Origin: Entoloma clypeatum | Taxonomy: Eukaryota > Basidiomycota > Agaricomycetes > Agaricales > Entolomataceae | DNA: 64,000 nucleotides | NCBI GenBank assembly: GCA_963565915.1 | Contig: OY751489.1 | Coordinates: 930,001 to 994,000, forward strand | Direction: 5' to 3' | Part shown: positions 46,982 through 57,378 of the stretch, in pieces | Numbering within the stretch: position 1 is the stretch's first letter | Layout of the letters: each line of letters starts with the position of its first letter | Made by a program: the position numbers and the translations under genes | The notes under the pieces: model-generated | Database searches by the model: none | The model's input: the letters and a program-made list of their open reading frames with translations, nothing else | Told to the model about the DNA's origin: nothing

Positions 46982-47647
46982 AGGCTTACATCACCAAACT
47001 CACATGCTGCTGACTTGCATGGCAACAGACCAACCAGCCCCGCCATCACGTTGCCAGTCATCATTGCCAACCTTCCATCTCTTGATCTCGCAGCAAATGT
47101 AGCACCGCGACGACATTATGTTTTATGGCTACACCCTTGAGCCATAATCCCACCATAATCATTTCCCAGGCCCTATTAATGCTCCAGGCATTCAGAATTA
47201 GATTAGGGTCTGTTTGCAACTGCCTTAGCTGAGATATTATTTGAACAAGTGTGCCAAGGATTATTTGAAACCTCATTGACGACGCCTTACGCAATGAGTT
47301 CTCAAGGGAACACCATTTCTGTTGCTGATACGGTGCAATGCAGTGTTGTCATGACTGTAGTCTGACTCAGTCAGACTACAAAGTAGTCATCATAGTCATG
47401 ACTCTTGCCTATAGTCTGACTGACATCAAGGGTTTGAAAGGGTTCGTGTGATATTACCATATACAGCATTAACGTCTACACTGATTCATCCATTGCTGTG
47501 TTCACTGACAGTCCATAATCGGCGGCAGCATCTCCCACCTCAGACTCCAACAGGAGTTCATAAGCCTCCAGCTCCCCTGCCAAGCCCTCCAACCCTCCCT
47601 TCCAAAAGTACTCCATCGTGCGCACCGATGCTTCTGCACTGCCATCT
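46982..47647. other. Intergenic with palindromic repeats, flank of Gypsy-1
   Basis: A 25-nt near-perfect palindrome (47356-47380, TGTAGTCTGAC then a C centre) lies in a cluster of AGTCTGAC and GTCATGAC repeats at 47345-47435. These may be subterminal repeats of the hAT element whose transposase remnant lies on the other side of Gypsy-1. No gene is recognised. Confidence 0.45.
47356..47380. repeat. 25-nt palindrome
   Basis: Two 12-nt arms, TGTAGTCTGACT and AGTCAGACTACA, are exact reverse complements around one C. Further AGTCTGAC and GTCATGAC copies occur within 60 bp. Confidence 0.85.
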
Positions 47648-48048
47648 TGTTACGGACTCTACGGTATGAGGACCACGTCATATCTTTTACTTATCGGCCC
47701 GACTCAGCACCCTCTTACGAGCTTACTATGTCTAATGTCTACTTTCGCAACCTTCAATTTCCAGTCTGACTCATTACATTACTTCATCATCCCCTTTAGT
47801 ATACTTCGCTCCCGCGCTGACTCGCTTTCCGCAGTCAGCTTACTCACTGTACATAGCCTTCCGTAGTCACCTTACTCATGTGCACTGCCTTCTGCAGTAC
47901 TGACTCATCCGCTACCGCCTATAGTCAGTACCTATATAAACCTCTTGTACTATAGTAGATTCCTTAGATTTAGCAATCACTTTGCTCTTCGCCTTTCCAC
48001 TTCCTGCATACTCTGCCTGAACCTTGGAACGGTTTGTTAAGCATAACA
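47648..48048 (+). repeat. 5' LTR of Gypsy-1
   Basis: The LTR has TG and CA ends. It contains a TATA box (TATATAAA, 47933-47940) and the predicted transcript start about 33 nt downstream. It differs from the 3' LTR at about 10 positions, 8 of which are C/T or G/A changes at CpG sites. Confidence 0.95.
47933..47976 (+). promoter_or_regulatory. LTR promoter: TATA box and self-primer sequence
   Basis: TATATAAA at 47933-47940 is followed at 47966 by AGATTTAGCAA. This 11-mer is the exact reverse complement of the sequence just behind the LTR (48051-48061). In Tf1 the first 11 nt of the mRNA anneal to the primer-binding site; here 47966 sits where transcription would be expected to start. Confidence 0.75.
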
Positions 48049-48050
48049 AG

Positions 48051-48061
48051 TTGCTAAATCT
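48051..48061 (+). other. Self-priming primer-binding site of Gypsy-1
   Basis: TTGCTAAATCT starts 2 nt after the LTR and pairs perfectly with 47966-47976. No tRNA 3'-end complement (TGG start) is present, which supports self-priming. Confidence 0.75.
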
Positions 48062-48150
48062 CATTAGGTTCGCCCAGAGCGAAGAGAGCAACTACCAGAC
48101 GAGTCAAGACGTCGCGCTTCTTTGAAGACTTCACCAGTAACCCATTCAGC

Positions 48151-49706
48151 ATGCCAGAAGCCCGACAGGAGGAGCTAAGTCCTCGAGACAGTATTGATTT
48201 TACACTCATCCAGCAGTACATCGAATCGGAGATCCGTCGCATCCTACAGCAGGTGCTTGACGAAGAACTAGACAACGACGAGCATCGCCCCCACGGCGAG
48301 ATAGCAGAGAGCATCCATCTTGCTCGGCAACACCAGATCGCGTGTTACAACGCCCAACAGAACGAACTCGAAAGTTTTCGCGTTCAAGAAGGACCTCAGA
48401 CAGGTCGGATCACAGAGATCAGAGAGTTTATCGGTGTCCAGACAACCGTTATCAGAAGATTGATTAGGATGCTCACATTGAGACGTCCCAGAGCCACATC
48501 ATCACGTCTTACTCGAAGCAGCAGATCTACGCCCACTTCACCACCGAAGAACAACAGACCGAGTACAACCGCTGGGCACGAAACAAGAGACTTGACCCCT
48601 TCTCGAGACCAACAGATGCGCAGGAACAGAGATTCCTTAGAGATTTACAGAGGAAATACTCTGAACGTTTTGCCACCGATTCCGCCGATGAGTCCCCTGA
48701 CGAATTTACTTTTGACTCCGCGCAGTCAGATATCGAACAGATGCCTAGAACAGGGACTCATTTTCAATCCTTACCTGTATCCCGAACCCCATCTTCATCC
48801 CAACAACCCGACCCCTCTTCTCCTCCGCAGACTCTAGACATGGCAGAAGCCCTGGCTGTACAAACAATGGATACATCCAAGATCATCAAGGATCCTGGGA
48901 TGTTCAAGGACAGATACACCTTTGACGAGTGGTGGAAAGCCACCAAACTATACATCAGGTTCCAAAAGAGCCTCACAGACGATCAGAAGATTCTTGCAGT
49001 GCTATCCCGCATGATGGAAGGGTCCGGCAGACACTGGGCCAGTAACAAGTTAGACGCTCTTGCTGTTGACAATGAGAACATCACCTGGCTAGGTTTTTCC
49101 AATGATATTGCCACATGATTCTCCATCGCCAACAAGTCGGTCGCTGCCAAAGCGAGACTCAAAGTCCTGAAACGAGAGAAACGCACTGTTGATGAATTCT
49201 TGGATGAATTTGAAGAACTCTTGAAACTGTCAAACCTTGGCGAAGAAACTGGGAAATACATCCTAGAGAAAAATGTCAACCGCAGAATCTCTGAACAAGT
49301 GGCTAGCGATGGCAAGATGTACACCGATTACGCAAAGGAGATCCGAAACAAGGGACGACAGATGGAAGGACACGCACTGGTCATCCGAGGTGGCGGCGAC
49401 ATGCGCACCGGATCGGGTACCACTTATGGTGGTCAGGGCAAAGCCATGGAAATCGACAAAGCAGGAGTAGCCCGTTGCTACAACTGTCAACACTTTGGTC
49501 ATCTGGCTAAAGACTGTAGCGCTCCAAAGAAGAAAGATGGTCACAAATGTTTCAACTGTGACCAAGAAGGCCATATCGCGCGCAACTGCCGCAAGCCGAA
49601 GAAGAACTCCGGAAGGGTTAGGAAGGTGTCCGAGGAAGATGCCGAGAATGATGAAACCACAATCTTAGAAGCCGACGAGAAGGATTTTTCCGAAGGGTCC
49701 GATTAA
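48151..49706 (+). pseudogene. gag of Gypsy-1, broken
   Basis: The N-terminal frame starts at 48151 (MPEARQEELSPRDSIDFTLI). The conserved capsid part is in another frame from about 48741 (MFKDRYTFDEWWKATKLYIR), so there is a frameshift between them. A TGA at 49116-49118 interrupts the frame, where the context suggests an original CGA. The nucleocapsid end has two CCHC zinc knuckles: CYNCQHFGHLAKDC and CFNCDQEGHIARNC. The frame ends at 49706 next to a Lys/Glu-rich tail. Confidence 0.9.
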
Positions 49707-49739
49707 ATGACGCTAAGTCGCGACCCTTATCTATTAAAC

Positions 49740-52700
49740 GGACTTGCTTGCCTTGTATGACTGCAGACAATAGAACCTATGTCATCCCTGCCAAGCGAGC
49801 CGCTGCGTCGACTAAGATTGTGAAGGGAGATAACCCTCCGAAAAGACGAGAAATCAGGCTGTTAGCTCAGCTCAAAACATGATGAGGACCAAAGGTTATC
49901 CGACCTGAGGTTGACAGCGGATGTGAACGCACATGCATCCATCCCAGAATAGTACGTGAACAGAACCTCCCCACACGAGGAATACCACCCATAGCAATTA
50001 TAAATGCGGATGGATCACCAAATCAACAACAGAAAGCGAGCCAACTTGCCGAAGTCAAACTGGATTTGGGAGCACATCAGGAAACCATGGAAGCAATGGT
50101 ACTGGACATTGGGAGAATGGACATGCTCTTGGGGCATGACTGGTTGGTGCACCACAACCCCACAATCAATTGGACAACCGGCACGGTAACATTTAACCGG
50201 TGCCCAACAACATGTCGAACCAAACACTCGGATTTCAGGATTAACCTTAATGGTCACAAACACTGGGTTCGCATGGTTGAGGTGCGCGACAAAGATGCAC
50301 CCAAAAAGTCGGATCAGAAATGGAAGCCTGAAGACCCTATCTTGGAAGCTGTCACTCCCACACCACCTCCCACAACCAAACAACCCTCATATGTTGAACG
50401 ATTTGCTCATCTTTTCGAGAAAGAGAACTTTGATAAGATCCCAAAGGAGAGGGAATGGGACCATGGTATCAAACTTACACCGGACGCACCAAAGGAACTA
50501 GGGGGAAATACATATCCTATGACACAAAAGGAACAAGAGGAATTGGACGCATTCATTGACAAGGGTCTAGCAACAGGAAAGATCCGTCCATCCAAATCCC
50601 CTTATGCCTCCCCTTGCTTCTTCATCAACAAGAAGGATGGCTCCAAACAATTGGTACAAGATTACCGCATGGTCAATAAATTCACGGTCAAAGACAAGTT
50701 CCCACTCCCACGACTATCCGATCTCTTGGACGTACTGAAAGATGCGGTCTACTTCAATAAAATGGACATCATGTGGGGTTATAACAACGTCCGGATTAAG
50801 GAGGGCGATGAATGGAAAGCTGCCTTCCTCACCAGTTGAGGATTGTTTGAACCATTGGTCATGTTTTTTGGTCTTTGCAACTCCCCGGGAACGTTCTCTC
50901 GAATGATGGCTAGTCTATTCCGGGACCAGATCCGCCGACGTATCTGCGTGATCTACATGGATGACATCATGGTTATCGGTAAAACCAAGGAAGAACTCGC
51001 GCGAAACACTGAAGAAATCCTACAGATCCTATCGGACAATGATTTGTTCCTAAAGGAGAAGAAGTGTTTATGGGAAGTAACGAAATGTCCTATATTGGGA
51101 TATGTGGTTGGTGAGGGATGTGTTGAGATGGAAACTGAGAAGGTGGATACAATTCGAAACTGGCGAGCACCCACATCAAAAAAGGAAGTTCAGAAGTTCC
51201 TTGGATTTGCTAACTTCTATCGACGATTTATTGAAGGGTACTCAAACATCGCAAAGCCTCTCACCGCGCTCACAGGCGGTATGGCATTTACTTGGGGACC
51301 AACAGAGCAGCAAGCCTTTGAAGGTCTCATACAGGCAATTACATCGGCACCGGTCTTGGCATTACCAAAACCAGAGGGACAGTTCAGGGTTGAAACAGAT
51401 GCATCAGGCTATGCAATTGGAGCAGTACTCTCTCAGAAGCAAGACGACAAATGGCACCCCATCGCGTTCTTGTCGCGGACCATGTCCGCGGCCAAACAGA
51501 ATTACAAGATATACGACAAGGAACTCCTGGCAGTTGTGGAAGCATTGAAAGATTGGAGACACTATCTGCTTGAAGCCAGGGAACGTTTCGAGATCTTGAC
51601 CGACCACAAGAACCTGGAATATTTCCGTTGTCCTCAGGACCTAAATCAACGACAGCGACGCTGGAAAATGAAGTTACAAGACTATGACTTTGAATTACGG
51701 CATGTGCCCGGCAAGACCAATGCGAAAGCGGACATCCTGTCACGCTTACCCTGGTATGAAGCGGAACTCGAACCACAGGACAGTGACCAAATGCTCAAGG
51801 AGGGACTAGTCTTGAAACGGTTGGAATCAGAAGATGTGGTACAAATGGAGATGTTCACGGAGGAACAATTCTTTGAAGGGGGTGAAACATCTGATTCCAT
51901 CAAAATTGGAAACGTCACAACCATCAAAAATCTGTGGATTGCACGCATCAAGGGTTCAAACCGCATGGAGACAGAAGTAGCCCAGGGTCTAAAGAAGAAT
52001 CCTCATTGGTATCAACAGGAAAACGGCATCACATATGCAGGCGAATGAGTCTATGTCCCGCCAGACCCACAATTACGACAAGAATTGATGTTCGAGTCAC
52101 ACGATGCACCAGTGGCCGGACATCCAGGACAGTACCGGACACATGAACTCCTCACTCGCACCTACTGGTGGCCTACCATACTGCATGACGTGAAGAAGTA
52201 TGTGAAGGGTTGCGACACTTGTCAACACAACAAGATTAACTGACAAAAGCGACATGCTCCGCTACATCCCCATGCAGCACCAAGTCACCCATGGGAAGAC
52301 ATAGGAATCGATGTCGTGGGACCAATACCAGAATCTGATGGAAAAAACACAATTCTGGTCATCACGGATAGACATTCGAAGATGCTTCACCTCATTCCGA
52401 CAACCGTGGAACTATCAGCTGAAGGATTAGCCAAGATCTATTGGGATCAGATATGGAAGCTTCATGGGATCCCCAAGAAGATCATCAGCGATAGGGGACC
52501 GCAGTTTGCCGCGAAGTTCATGGAGATACTCTGCCGCATGTTAGGGATCAAGAGGAACCTGTCCACCGCATACCACCCACAGACTGATGGACAGGCCGAG
52601 CGATCGCACCAGGAAACAGAAGCATTCTTACGAAACTTTGTCAACCATCTACAGGATGATTGGGCTGAATGGATCGCAATCGCAGAGTTCTAGTACAATG

Positions 52701-53357
52701 ACAAAGAACATCAGGCAACGAAGCACACCCCATTCTACCTCAACTACGGTTTACATCCGTGGAAGGGAGAGCTCGTGTTAGAAGATACTAATCCGGCTGC
52801 CAACGACTTCTTGGAAAAAACTTAAACAGGCACGAGAAGAAGCCAATGCCGCGCTGAAACAAGCACAGGATCAGATGAAGAAGACAGTTGACACACGGCG
52901 AAGTCCATCTCGGGACTACCATATCGGAGACAAGGTGTGGCTGGAAGGGACTAACATCAGGACTGATCGCCCCTCAAAGAAACTTGATGCACTCCGACAT
53001 GGACCATTCAAAGTCCTAGAGAAGAAAGGAGCTAGCACGTACCTTCTTGATCTTCCGAAGACTTGGAAGATGATTCACCCTGTGTTCAATGAGACCCTGT
53101 TGTCACCATATGAAACTCCGAAGTACGCCATCCAGAAAAAGAAACCAGCCCCTGATCCGATCATCATTGAAGGACGAGAAGAGTACCATGTGTCTACGAT
53201 CCTAGACTCTCGAAAGTTCTGCGGAAAGATCCAGTACCTTGTCCAGTGGGAAGGATATGGCCCAGAAGAGAACACATGGGAACCTCAAGCTAACATTCAG
53301 AACGCTCAAGATTTGATCCGTGATTTCCATCGGCAGAACCTGTCTCGACCACAATAA
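49740..53357 (+). pseudogene. pol of Gypsy-1, broken
   Basis: Domains in order: aspartic protease (VDSGCERT near 49912; MDMLLGHDWLVHHNPTINW at 50118), reverse transcriptase (YMDD at 50957-50968), RNase H (ETDASGYAIGAVLS, ELLAVVEALKDWRHYLLE), integrase zinc-binding part (CDTCQHNK), integrase core (DRHSKMLHLI, SDRGPQFAAKF, STAYHPQTDGQAERSHQE) and a C-terminal chromodomain (YLVQWEGYGPEENTWEP). Stops at 50837, about 52046, about 52242 and 52691 interrupt it, most where CGA or CAG is expected. A run of six A near 52818 shifts the frame by one. The protein is therefore inactive as read. Confidence 0.93.
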
Positions 53358-53490
53358 AAGACGAGTTCTCAAAACCCATGGCAGTATCGACCTCATCAGT
53401 CAACCACACACCGAGTTCCCCGCTCTAGTCTTCTCCCTGCCCAATATAGCCACCCCATTCTTCTTTTACCTCTCAACCATCCTCACCGCC

Positions 53491-53862
53491 ATGTCAAACA
53501 CCATCGTCACCTCCACCTCCACCACCGACATCAACCCCACCATCGCCGCCCTTATGAACGAAGCGCTCTCCATGAGAGACCAAATCCATGCCCTTGAAAC
53601 TTCCCTCGCCAATCTCCTTCATCGCCAGATGAATATTCGACTTCATTTGTTGTCCAATCTCCCCATCGCCCCGACTCCCGAAGAGAAACAAATCCTCGGG
53701 AATTACACCAGCACCCTCGTCATCGAAAATCGACGCATTCGGCTGGCCATCAAAGGCCTTGAACTTGCCGTAGCCATCAACGAGGAGTTGATATATGATT
53801 GGAGCCTCAAGGAAAGTCCGAACTGGTCCGATCCCGGCAACAACGAGGGATGGGGACAGTGA
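53491..53862 (+). CDS. Extra ORF between pol and the 3' LTR of Gypsy-1
   Basis: A 123-aa frame starts at the ATG on 53491 (MSNTIVTSTSTTDINPTIAA). It is intact although gag and pol are broken. Residues 20-110 look helical with heptad-like leucines (LMNEALSMRDQIHALETSL, LLHRQMNIRLHLLSNLPI, IRLAIKGLELAVAINEEL). No signal peptide or membrane span is visible, so it is not an env-like gene. I know no family for it. It could be expressed from a subgenomic or separate message, or be part of the 3' untranslated region by chance. Confidence 0.5.
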   Translation: MSNTIVTSTSTTDINPTIAALMNEALSMRDQIHALETSLANLLHRQMNIRLHLLSNLPIAPTPEEKQILGNYTSTLVIENRRIRLAIKGLELAVAINEELIYDWSLKESPNWSDPGNNEGWGQ

Positions 53863-53896
53863 CTCTGTGAGGACACAGAGCTTGGAGAGGGGAACA

Positions 53897-54297
53897 TGTT
53901 ACGGACTCTACGGTATGAGGACCACGTCATATCTTTTACTTATTGGCCCGACTCGGCGCCCTCTTACGAGCTTACTATGTCTAATGTCTACTTTCGCAAC
54001 CTTCAATTTCCAGTCTGACTCATTACATTACTTCGTCATCCCCTTTAGTATACTTCGCTCCCGTGCTGACTCGCTTTCCGCAGTCAGCTTACTCACTGTA
54101 CATAGCCTTCCGCAGTAACCTTACTCATGCGCACTGCCTTCCGCAGTACTGACTCATCCGCTACCGCCTATAGTCAGTACCTATATAAACCTCTTGTACT
54201 ATAGTAGATTCCTTAGATTTAGCAATCACTTTGCTCTTCGCCTTTCCACTTCCTGCATACTCTGCCCGAACCTTGGAACGGTTTGTTAAGCATAACA
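53897..54297 (+). repeat. 3' LTR of Gypsy-1
   Basis: It is 401 bp and same-sense as the 5' LTR. It is preceded by a purine tract (GGAGAGGGGAACA, 53884-53896), the likely plus-strand primer, and by a small inverted repeat (CTCTGT and ACAGAG at 53863-53880). Confidence 0.95.
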
Positions 54298-54301
54298 CAT
54301 C

Positions 54302-55231
54302 TCACGAGTTCGGATATTTGAAGAGGGTTTTAAGCTGTATAGAAACCTTTTGCAGTGGATCACTGGGTTGGGCTGGAGGAAGGGTTGATGGTGGGATTGT
54401 AATCCTTCCAGTTTGGGGTGGTAGTGGCAGTGGCATCAGCAAGGGATCATTATCTTCTACAGGCTCTGTGTTCTCAGCAACCACATTGTTGATCAGCTGC
54501 TCTGAAGGCTGATTCAAGGTTAGTGGTTGTTCCAAAACCTCGGCTTCCATGTCGTCGGCGGCCTCTGACTCTCCCTGGTTCAGCAGCCTCGTGCTGAACC
54601 TTCTCTTTCCTCGGGTGCAAAGCAAGTTAAGTCCATTGTGAGTCTGTCTAATATCCATCCCTACCATGGTGGCCTTACGAACCTTCTCAATCCCTAGCCT
54701 GCTGTGAATAGCTGTATGCACCAACCCCATGTGGCTGAATACGTGTTTGCAATCCACTGAATTTGCGACAGCACTCAGGATGCGCATTGCCAGTGCCACA
54801 AGCTGGTTGTGTCCGGTTGGTTTGTTTGACTCAGTTTCGAGGTTTTCCCAAATATGGACGGGATCCAGCTCTTTTCCCTTTTGATCAACAATTAACAACT
54901 GTTTTATTTTATTTTTATTGAGAAAGTGCTTACCTCCATCTCGGCAGTTTGCTTTCAATCTGCTAATCCCATACATTCATCGGAAAATTCATTGTGTCCG
55001 TGATAATAGTCCATGAATGCTGCGTGGAAGGTTACCTTGGGAAGATGTCCAAAGAACCGAAAGTGAAGCTGCTTCAGCATACCATGTAATCCGATTGGTG
55101 TAAGATTGAATTCGGAACACGCAAAACATTTTCCCTGGAGATAGGGATCGAGAAGAACAGCTGCAATAAAAGGTGCTTGATCAGCTGCTGCCCAACACTT
55201 TTCTAGAGTTCCGTGGATAATCTCTCAAACA
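54302..55231 (-). pseudogene. hAT transposase, C-terminal remnant
   Basis: The minus-strand frames hold the C-terminal part of a fungal hAT transposase. The upstream portion gives KCWAAADQAPFIAAVLLDPY, GLHGMLKQLHFRFFGHLPKV and AFMDYYHGHNEFSDE. The dimerisation region gives VALAMRILSAVANSVDCKHV then FSHMGLVHTAIHSRLGIEKV. A Pro/Glu-rich tail ends with TGA at 54302-54304, right at the Gypsy-1 target site. The N-terminal half with the BED finger and the catalytic Asp residues is not seen upstream. A frame change lies around 54970-54990. It may be related to the enzyme that moves hAT MITEs in this genome. Confidence 0.8.
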
Positions 55232-55860
55232 TCTTCTGTAATGCTGGAGACAGAATAGATTCGGTAAAGGTTACTGTTACGGTGAGAGCCTACAATTGGT
55301 CCAAGTATCAAATCATGTGGGTTCGTACTGGTTCCACTACAAGTCCCTCAGTAGGTCAACTTGGTCAAGATCAGCAAGCTCCTCAAGAGGACAACTCGGT
55401 TCGGTCAGAGCAGAGCTAAGTCCTTGCAAGGCACTTAGTTTGAGAGCATTCGAAGATAAGACAAAGTAAGCGTTGTTTGCCTAGGTCAAGCTGAGGACCT
55501 CTACTCTAAGGTTACAAGTCTTATATATGTTATCCTATGGCTATAAATAAGTAGATGCTGTGCAGGAGCTAAGTAAGCCATTGGTTAGATGAATGTTCCA
55601 AGGGGGCTGTGGCATAAGAGTCAGAGATAAGGCCTCAAGGCCATGAGTCAGAGATAACAAGTGAAAATGTGCCTACAAGGGGAATAGTCCGAGTCATAGC
55701 GCTGATAGAGGGGACATGTGTCCCAGGGTCGTTGGAGTTAAGTGAAACAGGATTGAATAGGGATCAAGGGTCGAGGGGTCATGTGAAGGTGTGTAGAAAG
55801 AGGGTGAAAAAGTGTAACATTACCCCCCGTTTATGCTTGAAGTCACTGGCTTCAATGTTT
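55232..55860. other. Transposon-derived spacer
   Basis: I see no gene. Short direct repeats (GAGTCAGAGATAA at about 55618 and 55645) are present. It may be the 5' part of the decayed hAT element. Confidence 0.4.
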
Positions 55861-56250
55861 TCAAGTCGCCATGTTATGCATGGCATTGTTGTCGAATTCG
55901 TATGGCTCGCCTTCAAGCTCTGCATAGCCAGAGCCAAGACATTCATAGGTGTAATGTCCGGGCGCTTTCTTCTCGCATTTCTTGCACAAATAGAGTGCGC
56001 ATTGACACTCAATGTGTCCTTTAGCTATGCATATGCCACATTGGCGCCCTTTGTCAATGTGCGGCCATCCTGCAGAACAGCGCCAAGGTCCGCTTGGGGA
56101 GTGAGCACATCCATGCATGTCATTCTCGTAACCAATGCAATCGGGCTTGTTGGTGAGTTCGATGGGGATCTGATAAGAGGAACATGCCTGAGTGGGACAG
56201 ACATGATTGTGCATATGGTTTTTCTTCTGGAGGGCTTGGAAACTCTGTAA
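55861..56250 (-). pseudogene. Cys/His-rich ORF, zinc-knuckle-like, interrupted element fragment
   Basis: A minus-strand frame of about 117-130 aa carries many cysteines and histidines: CPTQACSSYQ, CIGYENDMHGCAHSP, CGICIAKGHIECQC and CKKCEKKAPGHYTYEC. The spacing resembles retroelement nucleocapsid knuckles without matching the strict CCHC form. Open minus-strand pieces upstream (to 56725, including RLEDETDQFLVNVLYGLIS) continue on the other side of Gypsy-2, so the host was probably an older element or gene into which Gypsy-2 jumped. Function is unassigned. Confidence 0.4.
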
Positions 56251-56730
56251 GATGGCTTCTTCCCTTTTATGTCAGTCTTGACGTTGGAGAGGCTTCTGTC
56301 GCTGGTTACGGGCAACATGGATTTGGTGGGGGAAGGGGTATTCGCGGGTTCCGGGTTTCTGATGATGAGGGGAATTGGGTCAGGGATGGGGGTCGGTTCA
56401 GGGGTGGCTTCAGGGATGAGGACCACAGGGGTGGGAGATCTGGGAGCGGGATTTATGAGTGAGAGGTTAGGGTAGTTGGAGCGTGTGGGGAATAGTCTTT
56501 CAAAATGTCAGTAGACTCCTCTATCTACCAGGAGGTCGGCGTGATTGTCAATGAGGCGGCAATGGAAGCGGAAGTGTTATAATGGTACTTCTGGATAGAG
56601 ATGAGCCCATATAACACATTGACCAGGAACTGGTCTGTCTCGTCTTCAAGCCGCCCAAGGACATTGTTTTCATCTTCGGGATTGGTGAATAGGTTTAAGA
56701 GTCGGGATCATCTGGTGTGTCTGTCGGTGT

Positions 56731-57214
56731 TGTTAAGAACTGATCGACAAAACGTCGGAGCTACGTCGGACGCGTCGGAAAGTCGGAGGGTCAAAGCGCG
56801 TGCAACGTAGGGGCAAGGACTTGGCTTCAACTTGTGTGTTGCGCCCTCGCTAATACGTTGGTGTCCTTATTTCAGAGGATCAGAGGATCGGAGGTTGGAG
56901 GTCAGACTCAAGTTAAGAGTCAGAAAGAGGACGGGAGGTGTGATGTCGAATCTAAGTTGATATTCAAACTGAAGCTAATACATGATTCTACATAAGTTTA
57001 AATACTATGTCGGAGGACGTGTGGCTTCGTCGGAGTCGGATAACGAGTGGCTGTCGGAGATTCTTAACATAAGTAAAATGGTCGGATGTAAGTAATGTAC
57101 GTAGTAACAAGATTCATAACAGTAAGTATGCATAATAAGTATTAGTCAAAATGTCGGAGGTGTCGGAGGTGTCGGGATTGGTCGGAAATCGTCGGAATGG
57201 ATCGGAATGTAACA
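56731..57214 (-). repeat. 3' LTR of Gypsy-2
   Basis: Read on the minus strand it starts TGTTACATTCC and ends CTTAACA. I count 16 TCGG tetramers on the plus strand and none on the other strand, many as GTCGGA and six of them within about 60 bp at 57152-57206. Confidence 0.93.
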
Positions 57215-57229
57215 GTATTTCCCCCTTAG
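57215..57229 (-). other. Polypurine tract of Gypsy-2
   Basis: On the minus strand the sequence before the 3' LTR is CTAAGGGGGAAATAC, a typical plus-strand primer. Confidence 0.7.
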
Positions 57230-57378
57230 GGCTGAACCCATGAGGCCTAAGGACCTAGGTGGTCAGTGCGCGTGAACTGCATCATGTGATGCGTTGGTTG
57301 AAAATACCGTCTGAGTGGTTCTTTCTTCTTGTTCCCCCATTCTCTTTTTGTTTTAAACTCTTCTGAAAAAACCTCAAT

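Larger units (their letters stand above)
47648..54297 (+). mobile_element. Gypsy-1, Tf1/sushi-like chromovirus, full length but decayed
   Basis: Two 401-bp LTRs (47648-48048, 53897-54297) start TGTTACGG and end GCATAACA. The flanking 5 bp are identical (CATCT at 47643-47647 and 54298-54302). The order gag, protease, reverse transcriptase, RNase H, integrase, chromodomain defines a chromodomain Gypsy element. Self-complementarity between LTR and primer-binding site points to the Tf1/sushi group. Gag-pol is broken by several TGA or TAG stops and at least one frameshift, so it cannot move on its own. The LTRs differ at about 10 of 401 sites. It inserted at the very 3' end of a hAT transposase remnant. 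Confidence 0.95.

Noticed and set aside
47061..47294. Possible gene upstream of Gypsy-1 on the minus strand
   Set aside because: The 77-codon frame has no motif and lies in a repeat-rich flank.
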